Below are positions 1 to 6,675 of a DNA stretch of 34,045 bases, one piece after another; position 1 is the stretch's first letter, and every line of letters starts with the position of its first letter. The stretch comes from an uncultured Caulobacterales bacterium (lineage in GTDB: Bacteria; Pseudomonadota; Alphaproteobacteria; Caulobacterales; Caulobacteraceae). The translations under genes were made by a program, and so were the position numbers. Location: the NCBI GenBank assembly GCA_903837135.1, contig CAILTK010000092.1, positions 1 through 34,045 of the forward strand. Direction: 5' to 3'. The notes beneath the pieces are model-generated. The model saw nothing but the letters and a program-made list of their open reading frames with translations. It had not been told where the DNA came from and did not search any database.

Positions 1-143
1 AAACGCCGAGGTTGCTTCGCTCCGCCCGGCGGAGAGCGCCGCTCGGCCGCCCAGAAGCCTGCGACCGTCTCACGCTCCGGATTCAGACGTTTAGAGCGCC
101 GCTGGCGCGAAAACCGGTTCCCACGTTTTGCTCGGCGTTCTAG
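1..143 (+). repeat. MITE-like ~140-bp direct repeat, left copy
   Basis: Nearly identical to 8971-9114 in the same orientation: the first ~110 bases differ at one position (53), followed by a one-base indel and a few changes at the end. This copy has a perfect 9-bp terminal inverted repeat, AACGCCGAG at 2-10 and CTCGGCGTT at 131-139. An inner palindrome TCCGCC/GGCGGA lies near 31-43. Its right part (about 92-143) contains GAAAACCGGTTCCCAC, the core of a common alphaproteobacterial intergenic repeat that also occurs inverted at 5292-5396. The copy starts at the window edge, so its true left end is unknown. It overlaps the stop of the following minus-strand gene. Confidence 0.85.
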
Positions 144-1066
144 GTCCCGCTACAACGGGTGATCGCCGTAGAACAGGTCGCCTCGCCGCAGGCTTCCAAC
201 GCCCGGCGCTCGGCGGCGGCGCGGTTGTCGGCCTGGCCCGTCCGGAACGGGCCGTCGCCCCGCGCCGCGACCGAAATGCACTGTCCCTGCGCCGAAGCCG
301 CCACGCTGCAATCCTTCCCCCCCTGTTTGACGCAGGTGTCCAAGGCGGCCAATTTCGCCTCGGCCTCGGTCGGCCAATTGGCGGCCGCCCCATAAAGGCG
401 GCCTGACTGTGACAAGGCCACCGCCGTCCAGCCCTGGGTTCTCCCTGGGGCCGGCGTGTCCGATCCGCGCCAAGGCGCCACGGCGCGCGACGGTGCAGGG
501 CCGATGGACGTCGTCGAGCCTGACGGCAGGAAGGCGCTCGTTCCACTGGGGTTCCGCGCGCCGTTGGTCGACGGCCCGGCCGGCAGTTGGGCCGCTTGGT
601 ATGGACCAAGGATGGCGACCGCCGCGATGGCGGCGAGGGCGGCGAATGAAAAGCCAAGCTGCAGGGGCGAGACGACCTTGAACCCGGCGGCCCATCGCGG
701 CCGTTTCGCGGGCTGGGCTTCCGCGAAGATCGCGCGGGTTCGCGCGGTCTGCTCGGCCGAAACGGGCTGAGGGTGGGCGGCGACTGTCTCGAGCAGGGCG
801 GCCGATGCTTCCAGGTCCGCCAGGGCTTCCGGTGAGCGCGCCGCTTGCGAGAGGACGGCGTGGCGGTCGAATTCGGGCAACCCGCCTTCCAAGTGGGCGG
901 CCAGAGTCACGGACTCCTGGCCGGACGGTCCTTTCGGCCCCGCGGATTGCGCCATCGCGGCCCTGAGGGCCTCGGCCAACTCCGTCCGCCGGACAGCGGC
1001 GTCGGGGTCCGACGGCTCCGGTTCGTTCAGGAGGGCCGCCAGGTCCTGGATCGGGCGATCGGTCAT
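140..1066 (-). CDS. Probable membrane anti-sigma factor with C-terminal DUF4189 domain
   Basis: 308 residues. The cytoplasmic N-terminus (1-130) is acidic and helical with an anti-sigma-like stretch (AAHLEGGL at 57-64, then a leucine/alanine-rich helix). One membrane span follows at about 134-155, then a Pro/Ser/Gly-rich linker. The C-terminal domain at 211-305 has the DUF4189 pattern: GWTAVA start, YGAAANW, and six cysteines (245, 253, 263, 293, 298, 305) that could form disulfides in the periplasm. It starts 22 nt after the sigma-factor gene, with GGAG about 10 nt before the ATG, so the two are an operon. Position and topology suggest it holds the sigma factor at the membrane and that the DUF4189 part senses an envelope signal; this role is inferred. 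No HxxxCxxC zinc motif is visible. Confidence 0.72.
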   Translation of the reverse strand: MTDRPIQDLAALLNEPEPSDPDAAVRRTELAEALRAAMAQSAGPKGPSGQESVTLAAHLEGGLPEFDRHAVLSQAARSPEALADLEASAALLETVAAHPQPVSAEQTARTRAIFAEAQPAKRPRWAAGFKVVSPLQLGFSFAALAAIAAVAILGPYQAAQLPAGPSTNGARNPSGTSAFLPSGSTTSIGPAPSRAVAPWRGSDTPAPGRTQGWTAVALSQSGRLYGAAANWPTEAEAKLAALDTCVKQGGKDCSVAASAQGQCISVAARGDGPFRTGQADNRAAAERRALEACGEATCSTAITRCSGT

Positions 1067-1088
1067 GTGAAGCGGACTCCTTCCATGA

Positions 1089-2180
1089 TCAGACGGACGC
1101 GGTCGTGGTTTTTTTCAGGTCGGTGGCCAATCGGCCCATCCAGCGCTGAACCCTCTGCCGGATCCGATAGACCTCTTCGGCGGGTAGACTCATCAGCTTG
1201 GCGATCTGACGGGCGGGCAGGGGCTCGGCGCTGCTCAGGATCAGGTCGAGGAAGGCGCGATCCTGAGGCGCCAGGAATTCGGCTTCGCGTCGGACAGCCT
1301 GGATCAGATCCTCACGGGCGCGGGCCTCCTCGTCCTCCATCATCTGGTCTTCAGCGCTGAGGCCACCGGCCACCTGCCGGCCTGCGGCGCCCTCGTCACT
1401 GTCCAGGGAGACCGAACGGGAAGGGCTGCGTGCGTCGCGGGCGGCGAGGATATCGGCCGCCAGGTCGTCGAGCGCCGTCTTGATCTCCTCCAGCGTCGGA
1501 TCGGGCTGGAGCTTGCCCAGGAGCGCGGACAGAAGCGCGCCGGGGTCCGGCGTCACGCCCCGCCACGCGACCGCAATGAACACCTGCCTGTGCAGCGGCG
1601 CCATGGCTGAAACCCTTGCCGGCAGCCTCAGCCGGGGCGCGTCGCGGCGCATCAGGTCCATGAGCAGGCGGTTGACCACCGTCAAGATGTAGCCGGTGAA
1701 GGCGTGGTCGCCCCTGTAGGCGCGGATGCGCCGGAAGTCGTCCTCGACCAGCTTCAGGCAGATGTCCTGGAAGATATCGTCGCGCTTGGTCTCGTCTTCC
1801 GGGCGCGGAAAGCGTCTCTTCACCAGCCGACGAATGTCGGCGGCGTACTGACGCTCGAAGCGCCGCCAGGCCCGGCGCGGATCGTCGCTGAACGTGCGCA
1901 CCGTCTGTTCCGCCAGCCAATCACGAACATCCAGGGTCAGGAAGGCGGCGAGGCTTGAGCGGCCGTCGAAGCGCGCGAGCCGCGCGAAATTGCGCGCGGC
2001 CAGCGCCTGCATGACCGCGACATTCGCTTCGGCGCCTTCGACGTTGTCGCCCACCAGGGCGACAACGGTGGACCAGATGGGCCCGGCCGCCAGATCGACG
2101 AAGGGCGCGACGGCGCTGCGGTCGCCGGCGATCAGCCTGGCGACCAGATGGTGTTCCGCCTTGGATTGGTCCAACGCCAT
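1089..2180 (-). CDS. Sigma-70 family RNA polymerase sigma factor
   Basis: 363 residues from the ATG at 2180; the frame is open further upstream but that part is unlike the family and crosses the promoter region. Residues 11-95 look like an ECF sigma region 2 (RLIAGDRSAVAPFV, FDGRSSLAAFL, DVRDWL). Residues 112-180 look like a second region-2-type segment (DDIFQDICLKLVEDD, RAYRGDHAFTGYILTVVNRLLMDLMRR). The C-terminus, about 300-355, carries a region-4 helix-turn-helix (LAPQDRAFLDLIL, LPARQIAKLMSL, EEVYRIRQRVQRWM). At 363 residues it is about twice the length of a plain ECF factor. It is followed by the anti-sigma candidate. Promoter-like sites facing both ways in 2181-2344 suggest that it controls itself and the divergent gene. 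Confidence 0.82.
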   Translation of the reverse strand: MALDQSKAEHHLVARLIAGDRSAVAPFVDLAAGPIWSTVVALVGDNVEGAEANVAVMQALAARNFARLARFDGRSSLAAFLTLDVRDWLAEQTVRTFSDDPRRAWRRFERQYAADIRRLVKRRFPRPEDETKRDDIFQDICLKLVEDDFRRIRAYRGDHAFTGYILTVVNRLLMDLMRRDAPRLRLPARVSAMAPLHRQVFIAVAWRGVTPDPGALLSALLGKLQPDPTLEEIKTALDDLAADILAARDARSPSRSVSLDSDEGAAGRQVAGGLSAEDQMMEDEEARAREDLIQAVRREAEFLAPQDRAFLDLILSSAEPLPARQIAKLMSLPAEEVYRIRQRVQRWMGRLATDLKKTTTASV

Positions 2181-2230
2181 GCAGCCGCCCGCTCGACGGC
2201 GAAACTTTGGATGAATCCTCGCGGGCGACA

Positions 2231-2251
2231 AGCCGGACCGCCGCGAAATGA
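2231..2251 (-). promoter_or_regulatory. Candidate module promoter site 1 (sigma operon)
   Basis: Read on the minus strand the site ends in CGGTCCGGCT, preceded by TCATTTCGCGG. It matches the four plus-strand sites except for one base in the core (GTCCGGCT for GTCCGTCT). It lies about 50 nt upstream of the sigma-factor ATG at 2180, the right place for an autoregulated promoter. This is the weakest of the five sites. Confidence 0.45.
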
Positions 2252-2273
2252 TTGGAGTGGTGTTCTTTCCCGC

Positions 2274-2297
2274 GCGAAAATCCGAGCCCGTCCGTCT
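2274..2297 (+). promoter_or_regulatory. Candidate module promoter site 2
   Basis: GCGAAAATCCG followed by GTCCGTCT at 2290-2297; the A-tract begins 13 nt before the core. The same arrangement recurs at 2994, 5472 and 7844. It lies 47 nt before the GTG start at 2345. The CGTCT part resembles the -10 element of many ECF-type promoters, with an A/T tract in the spacer. Confidence 0.6.
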
Positions 2298-2344
2298 GGT
2301 CGGTCGGGCGTCAACAACGGCGCCGCCCATTCGAGGTCTTTGTC

Positions 2345-2833
2345 GTGACAATCCATTGCTCCGCCCGCGCGCCTCACCGCTTCTCCGCGTCCGGCCTGCG
2401 GACCCTCATTCTGACGTTGGCCGCCGCGGCGAGCCTTTCGGCGGCCGGCGCCCAGGCGCAGACTGTCGCCGACCCTGGGGCGACGGCGCCCTCCGGAGCC
2501 CAACGGGATGCCGCCGACGCGCCAAAGCCCGCCCCGAACAGCCATCTGGGCAATGGCCTTGACCCGCAGACGCGGGATCAGGTGGCGCAGGCCTCCGAGA
2601 TCCAGCAGCGCATGGCCAATATCGCCCGCCTGCCCAAGGGCGTTTCGAACTGGAACGACGCCATGGTCCTGGGCGGAAACTTCGGTCAGGCCGCCAAGTT
2701 CAACCTGGCGCTGCGTCTTCACCGCTGGGACATCGTCGGCGGCATGGCCGCCGGCTATCTGTTCTGGTTCGCCATTGTCATGGGCGTACTCGCGCTTCTC
2801 GGCCGCCTCGGGCGCGCGCGGCCGTCCCATTGA
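2345..2833 (+). CDS. Exported or membrane-anchored protein, unknown function
   Basis: 162 residues from a GTG at 2345, chosen because GAGG lies 8 nt upstream and the start follows promoter site 2. Residues 1-38 form a signal peptide with a hydrophobic core (LILTLAAAASLSAAG) and an AQA cleavage site. A Pro/Ala-rich stretch, a charged helix (QTRDQVAQASEIQQRM) and a C-terminal membrane span (GGMAAGYLFWFAIVMGVLAL) with a basic end follow. No known domain recognised. It is the first plus-strand gene opposite the sigma factor and is probably a direct target. Confidence 0.7.
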   Translation: MTIHCSARAPHRFSASGLRTLILTLAAAASLSAAGAQAQTVADPGATAPSGAQRDAADAPKPAPNSHLGNGLDPQTRDQVAQASEIQQRMANIARLPKGVSNWNDAMVLGGNFGQAAKFNLALRLHRWDIVGGMAAGYLFWFAIVMGVLALLGRLGRARPSH

Positions 2834-2993
2834 CGGCCGGACTCGGCGACGCCGTCGGCATCTCCGCGCTCGCGCCGGCGTCGGGGGGCTGGGGTCCGTC
2901 CAGCGCCGCGGCGCAGACCCGGATGAGATAGCGCGGTCTGCGCGCTTGACAGGGTTCGGAGCGGCCGCCGGCGCAAGCCCCAGCCCCGGCCTG

Positions 2994-3017
2994 ATAAAAA
3001 ATCACGACCGTCCGTCT
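2994..3017 (+). promoter_or_regulatory. Candidate module promoter site 3
   Basis: ATAAAAAATCACGACC followed by GTCCGTCT at 3010-3017, same layout as the other sites. A transcript starting about 7 nt after the core would begin near 3024, which favours the ATG at 3065 over the in-frame ATG at 3026. Apart from this site I see nothing in 2834-3064. Confidence 0.6.
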
Positions 3018-3064
3018 AGCCCTGCATGAGCGCCGAACACCTCGGCCCGGAGGAAGACAAGATC

Positions 3065-3784
3065 ATGGACCGCCAAGGAAGCCACATGACCAAGACCGCG
3101 CGCCGCACCGTGACGGCGCTGCGCATCGCCGGCGCCCTGTTCGGCGCTGTCGCCGCGCCCGTGTTCCTCGCGCCCGCCGCCCACGCCCAGGCGGCCAGCC
3201 CCCTTCCCGACGTGCGCCAGTTCCGCGAGGGGGACGCTTGGGATGCGTTCGACGCCGAATTGAGCCGCCGCACCGGCATGCCGAGCTACCAAGCCTACGT
3301 GGTCAGTCATGGCCGCTGGATCCACAGCACCGGCGGACTTCAGTCGTTCATCCATCCCAATTCGCGCTCTTTCACCGACCTGGCCGGCCAGCAGCCCAAG
3401 TTTCCGGATCACTGGACCGGCGGATTCTGGGCGGCGCCGGACGGGCAGCTCTATATGCCGACAGACCGGGCCAACACCTGGGCCCGGGCGCCCATGGGCT
3501 ACACCGTCGACATCGCCAACGGCGGCAAGTTCACCGTCGCCGAGCGGATGACCCAGGCGCAGGCCGATGAGCTGAACCGCCGGTTCGCCGGTGGTGGCCT
3601 GCGGGCTCACTTGAACCTTGTGACGCCGCGACCGACCGCCGCGCATGCCGCCCCTCGCACGATCTACTGCCCCAATGGGCGCGCCTTCTCGACGGCGGTT
3701 TCGGGACCGGTCGGGTTTCGCCCGGGAGAGATCAGCCTGGCGGCTGCGTGCGCGGCGTTTGCCCCGTCGCCGGTGCGCCGATAG
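3065..3784 (+). CDS. Secreted protein of unknown function
   Basis: 239 residues. The ATG at 3065 has GGAGGA 10 nt upstream and fits promoter site 3; the ATG at 3086, also with a GGAAG, is an alternative. A signal peptide (ALRIAGALFGAVAAPVFLAP) ends at AHAQA. The mature part contains a Trp/Phe-rich block with SYQAYVVSHGRWI, FWAAPDGQLYMPTDRANTW and a C-terminal piece with two cysteines (IYCPNGRAF, LAAACAAF). I do not recognise the family. The gene after it starts 83 nt downstream with no promoter site between them, so they are probably cotranscribed. Confidence 0.7.
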   Translation: MDRQGSHMTKTARRTVTALRIAGALFGAVAAPVFLAPAAHAQAASPLPDVRQFREGDAWDAFDAELSRRTGMPSYQAYVVSHGRWIHSTGGLQSFIHPNSRSFTDLAGQQPKFPDHWTGGFWAAPDGQLYMPTDRANTWARAPMGYTVDIANGGKFTVAERMTQAQADELNRRFAGGGLRAHLNLVTPRPTAAHAAPRTIYCPNGRAFSTAVSGPVGFRPGEISLAAACAAFAPSPVRR

Positions 3785-3867
3785 GAGCGCCGGCGCGTGG
3801 GCGGCGCGCCGGGTTGCCAAGCGCCTGCGAAGATAGACACTCACGGCCAAGGCCTGAGGAAATTTTC

Positions 3868-4953
3868 ATGACCACGGAAACGGTGCGGACGCGACGGTTG
3901 TCCTGGAAAGTCATGCTGGTCATCGGCGCCTTCTTGGTGCTGGGGTTGCTGCTCCTGCGGCAGGGCATGATCCATGGGCGCACCCCGGTCTATCAGCCCA
4001 CGGCCGCCAACGAGGCCCGGGCAAGGTGCATGACGGACGGGACCCTGACGGTCGTCCTGCTCCACGAGACGGGTCACATGATGATTCGTGAACTGCACCT
4101 TCCGGTCCTCGGACAGGAAGAGGACGCCGCCGACCGTTTTGCCGCCGCCGTGCTGATGGCGCGCACGTCCCATGACAAGCCCTTGAGCCTGCAGAAGACC
4201 TGCCAAGGCGTCGCGCCCGTCAACGCGACGATGCCGGACCTGGCCTTGGTCAGCAGCGCGGTCTTCTTCGACGCGCTCTACCTGCAGTCCCTCGCCGACC
4301 ATCGCGCGCCCGTATGGGGCGACGAGCACGGCCAGCCGGAACAACGCGCTTTCACGATCTTATGCCTGCTTTATGGCGAGCATCCGCAGCAATTCTCGGA
4401 CATCGTCGACCGGGTCAAAATGCCCGAACACCGCCGGGAAGGCTGCGCTGCGGAGGCGGCGACGAACCAGACGGCCTGGAACGCCGTCCTGCAACCTGCC
4501 CTGAGCGCGCAGGAGGCTGAGCCGCTGCCGACCAGGGTCGGCGTCTTTTACCATCCGGTCGGCGATGATGTACCCGAACCGCTGAGAAGGCGTTTGATCC
4601 AGGGCATGCAGCGGGTCCAGGCCAGCCATGTGCTGGAGGATGTCGCCAGCGTGATGAGCGGGGTGCGTCCGCCCCAGAGTTTGCTCGGGAACGGTCGCCT
4701 GGGCCATCCTCTGGACATCGACCGAACCATACGCATCGGCTTGCACGGACCGACCGAGCCCGGAGACGAGGAATATCTGGAAAGCCAGGACGACTACCGC
4801 GTGATCGGTGACGCCTGCCTGGACGGAAAGGGCGGGGCCATTGTCAATGCCGAGTGGAACCCGCAGACCCGCAGCATCACCCTCTGCTACGCCTTGGTCG
4901 ATCAGATCGAAAGCGTGAACAAGCTCGAACTGGCCGCCGCCGGCGCCCGGTAA
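3868..4953 (+). CDS. DUF4344-type putative zinc metallopeptidase, membrane-anchored
   Basis: 361 residues from the ATG at 3868, with GAGGAAA upstream. An N-terminal signal anchor (VMLVIGAFLVLGLLLL) puts the rest outside the cytoplasm. The catalytic signature LLHETGHMMI (HExxH) is followed by LPVLGQEEDAADRFAAAVL, in which the second acidic cluster is typical of DUF4344 proteins and probably supplies the third zinc ligand. The middle has paired cysteines (CQGV, CLLYGEHP, EGCAAEA) and the C-terminus ends with a short strand-rich segment. Substrate unknown. Because it sits in the putative sigma regulon, a role in cleaving envelope or anti-sigma proteins is possible but unproven. Confidence 0.75.
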   Translation: MTTETVRTRRLSWKVMLVIGAFLVLGLLLLRQGMIHGRTPVYQPTAANEARARCMTDGTLTVVLLHETGHMMIRELHLPVLGQEEDAADRFAAAVLMARTSHDKPLSLQKTCQGVAPVNATMPDLALVSSAVFFDALYLQSLADHRAPVWGDEHGQPEQRAFTILCLLYGEHPQQFSDIVDRVKMPEHRREGCAAEAATNQTAWNAVLQPALSAQEAEPLPTRVGVFYHPVGDDVPEPLRRRLIQGMQRVQASHVLEDVASVMSGVRPPQSLLGNGRLGHPLDIDRTIRIGLHGPTEPGDEEYLESQDDYRVIGDACLDGKGGAIVNAEWNPQTRSITLCYALVDQIESVNKLELAAAGAR

Positions 4954-4979
4954 CGGACGGAGTCGCCAAAGCCAACGTC

Positions 4980-5258
4980 CTAGAGTTTGATCCCGGTCGT
5001 CCGCTCAAATTCGCGAATCAGGCCGTTGATCCGCACGCGCGCGACGCCGACGCAGACCATGAACGACGCCAGGCCGATACCGCAGGCGATCAGGAACTTA
5101 TATCCGCCGTCCCTGCCATCGTCCGGCAACAGCGCGAAGGCCACGAGGCCGACGACGATCATGATCGCGACGCCTCCAATCTTCGCCACGCGCTGGGTCG
5201 CTACGATCTTCGCCTGCATTGCTTGTGCAATCGCGTCGATTTCCATGTCCGTCATCAT
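4980..5258 (-). CDS. Small two-span membrane protein
   Basis: 92 residues with membrane spans at about 27-45 (IGGVAIMIVVGLVAFALL) and 54-73 (FLIACGIGLASFMVCVGVA), joined by a short Asp/Gly loop. The N-terminus is acidic with a helix (AIAQAMQAKIVATQRV) and the C-terminus is charged. Two adjacent ATGs are possible; GGGAG lies about 13 nt upstream of the first. No family recognised. It is the only gene in the module without a recognisable module promoter site upstream, and it lies antiparallel between two putative target operons. Confidence 0.6.
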   Translation of the reverse strand: MMTDMEIDAIAQAMQAKIVATQRVAKIGGVAIMIVVGLVAFALLPDDGRDGGYKFLIACGIGLASFMVCVGVARVRINGLIREFERTTGIKL

Positions 5259-5291
5259 GGCGGCGCCGGCTCCCGTTGAACCTGATCGAGG

Positions 5292-5396
5292 CTAGAGCAC
5301 GTCCCGAAAAGTGGGAACCGGTTTTCGGACCGGACGTGCGTCAAATCAAAGACCGAGAGCGCCGGTTTGAGCCCATCAAATCGGAACGCGCTCTAG
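5292..5396. repeat. Alphaproteobacterial palindromic intergenic repeat
   Basis: Bounded by CTAGAGC and GCTCTAG. It contains GTGGGAACCGGTTTTC, the reverse complement of the core in the flanking 140-bp repeats, so all three belong to one repeat family. It lies just upstream of the minus-strand gene ending at 4980. Confidence 0.75.
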
Positions 5397-5471
5397 GGTC
5401 AAAGACGTCGCCCGACAATGGTGGGGGCGGCGCCGTCAATATACTGGCCGATAAAAGCGCGACGTCCCGCG

Positions 5472-5495
5472 TGTAATTCCGCGCCGCGTCCGTCT
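5472..5495 (+). promoter_or_regulatory. Candidate module promoter site 4
   Basis: TGTAATTCCGCGCCGC followed by GTCCGTCT at 5488-5495, with the A/T part again 13 nt before the core. It precedes the four-gene run 5546-7815. A transcript starting near 5502 leaves room for the strong ribosome site before the GTG at 5546. Confidence 0.55.
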
Positions 5496-5545
5496 TGGCC
5501 GGTATGGACGGCATTGCGTCGTCTTCCGGCTCGGGAGGAGACGCG

Positions 5546-6004
5546 GTGCAACGCAGCGCTTGGAAAGGGGCTCCTCTGGGCCTCGTGGTCGCGGCGGGGG
5601 TCGGCGCCCTGGCCGGCCCCACGCCGCTGATCGTATGGCTTTCCCTCGATCGGCTCATGAAAGGCCCCGTAACCCCCGAGAAGGTCGGCCAGGGTCTGGC
5701 CGTCGTGGACATGGCGTTCCTGGCCATGCTGGGAGTCAGCGTGACCTTCGGCGCGCCGCTGTGGCTCGTGCTGCGCGCACTGAGGCGCGAAGGCGCAAGG
5801 CGCTATTGCGTCTGCGGCGCGGTCCTGGGTTCGGGTCTTTCGATGCTCGTTCTGCGGCCCTGGCGTCATTTCGACGTCGATCAGGCTTTCGTCATCATCT
5901 GGTTCGGCCTGGCCGGCGGCCTCGCCGCGCTGGGCTTCTGGCTGACGACGAGGCGGCCCGTGGCGTCAGGGCCCCACGGCGATCGCTCGGGATCTAGGCC
6001 ATGA
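5546..6004 (+). CDS. Integral membrane protein, unknown function
   Basis: 152 residues from the GTG at 5546, chosen because GGGAGGAG ends 5 nt before it; the in-frame TTG at 5495 and ATG at 5504 overlap or abut the promoter core. Four hydrophobic segments are visible (APLGLVVAAGVGALAG; VDMAFLAMLGVSVTFGAPLWLVL; VCGAVLGSGLSMLVL; FVIIWFGLAGGLAALGFWL). The last codons overlap the next ATG (ATGA at 6001-6004), so translation is coupled. No family recognised. Confidence 0.68.
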   Translation: MQRSAWKGAPLGLVVAAGVGALAGPTPLIVWLSLDRLMKGPVTPEKVGQGLAVVDMAFLAMLGVSVTFGAPLWLVLRALRREGARRYCVCGAVLGSGLSMLVLRPWRHFDVDQAFVIIWFGLAGGLAALGFWLTTRRPVASGPHGDRSGSRP

Positions 6005-6333
6005 AGGCGCCCATCTATCAGCGCGCCGAGATGTTCGAGGCCGTGATCGGCCGGGCGGTTCGCTCATTGCGCGACCCGATCGACAGCATCGCTCTGGTCG
6101 ACGGCCGGTTCGTGGTTCGGGCCGGCGCCCGCCAACTGGTGTTCGACTGCGTCTGGGAGAACGGCCGTACAGACGGCGGTGAACCCCTGCTCGGCAGCGG
6201 CCGCTGGAACGCCCGCCCCGAAGCCGACGACGAAGACACCTATTTTTTGGACGACAGTTCCGAAAAGCCCTTCCAACCCACACGGAGGCCATGGCTATGG
6301 CGCATATTCGGAAACTGGTCGCGGCCCTGGTGA
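6001..6333 (+). CDS. Small cytoplasmic protein, unknown function
   Basis: 110 residues. The ATG overlaps the previous stop by 4 nt. Predicted soluble with a strand-rich centre (SIALVDGRFVVRAGARQLVFDCVW), an acidic stretch (EADDEDTYFLDD) and a Trp/Arg-rich tail. Its last 37 nt overlap the next gene. No recognisable domain; the overlapping arrangement is the main support that it is real. Confidence 0.55.
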   Translation: MKAPIYQRAEMFEAVIGRAVRSLRDPIDSIALVDGRFVVRAGARQLVFDCVWENGRTDGGEPLLGSGRWNARPEADDEDTYFLDDSSEKPFQPTRRPWLWRIFGNWSRPW

Positions 6334-6611
6334 TCGCGGGCGGCGCCGGAACTGTGAGCGCGGGGCCGCCGCCCCTGAAAAGCGCTGGCGCTCAATTCTG
6401 CTCGGCCGCCCTCAGCGCGGACGGCAGGATCGATCCGGCAGCCGTGCAGTGGACGATCGGTTACCTCAGCGGGCGCATTTCCGCAGACGGGCCGGTCCCG
6501 AAACATCGCCCGTTCGGCGGCCCCGATGGGATCCGGGCCAGGCTGATCGCCTACTGCCGGGCCAACTCCCATTGGCAGGTGGCCGACGGCGCCGCCAGTT
6601 TCTTCCCCTGA
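6297..6611 (+). CDS. Small secreted protein with paired cysteines
   Basis: 104 residues from the ATG at 6297, which has GGAGG 8 nt upstream; an in-frame ATG at 6291 is only 2 nt from that site. The signal peptide (LVAALVIAGGAGTVSA) is followed by FCSAAL, a WTIGYLSG motif and a second cysteine in LIAYCRANS. This spacing (Cys, W..GYxxG, YC) recalls small HdeA/Rap1a-like periplasmic proteins, but I cannot assign the family firmly. Confidence 0.62.
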   Translation: MAHIRKLVAALVIAGGAGTVSAGPPPLKSAGAQFCSAALSADGRIDPAAVQWTIGYLSGRISADGPVPKHRPFGGPDGIRARLIAYCRANSHWQVADGAASFFP

Positions 6612-6675
6612 CGCAAGCGCCCATGCGAGAACCGCAAGGACAGTCAGGATCCTCCCGCCGAACGAAAGGGCTGGC

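Noticed and set aside
3026-3064. ATG at 3026 as start of the secreted protein
   Set aside because: It lies 8 nt after the promoter core, where transcription would begin, has no ribosome site, and adds residues before a normal signal peptide.
5495-5545. TTG at 5495 or ATG at 5504 as start of the membrane protein
   Set aside because: They overlap or abut the promoter core; the GTG at 5546 has a strong GGGAGGAG site.
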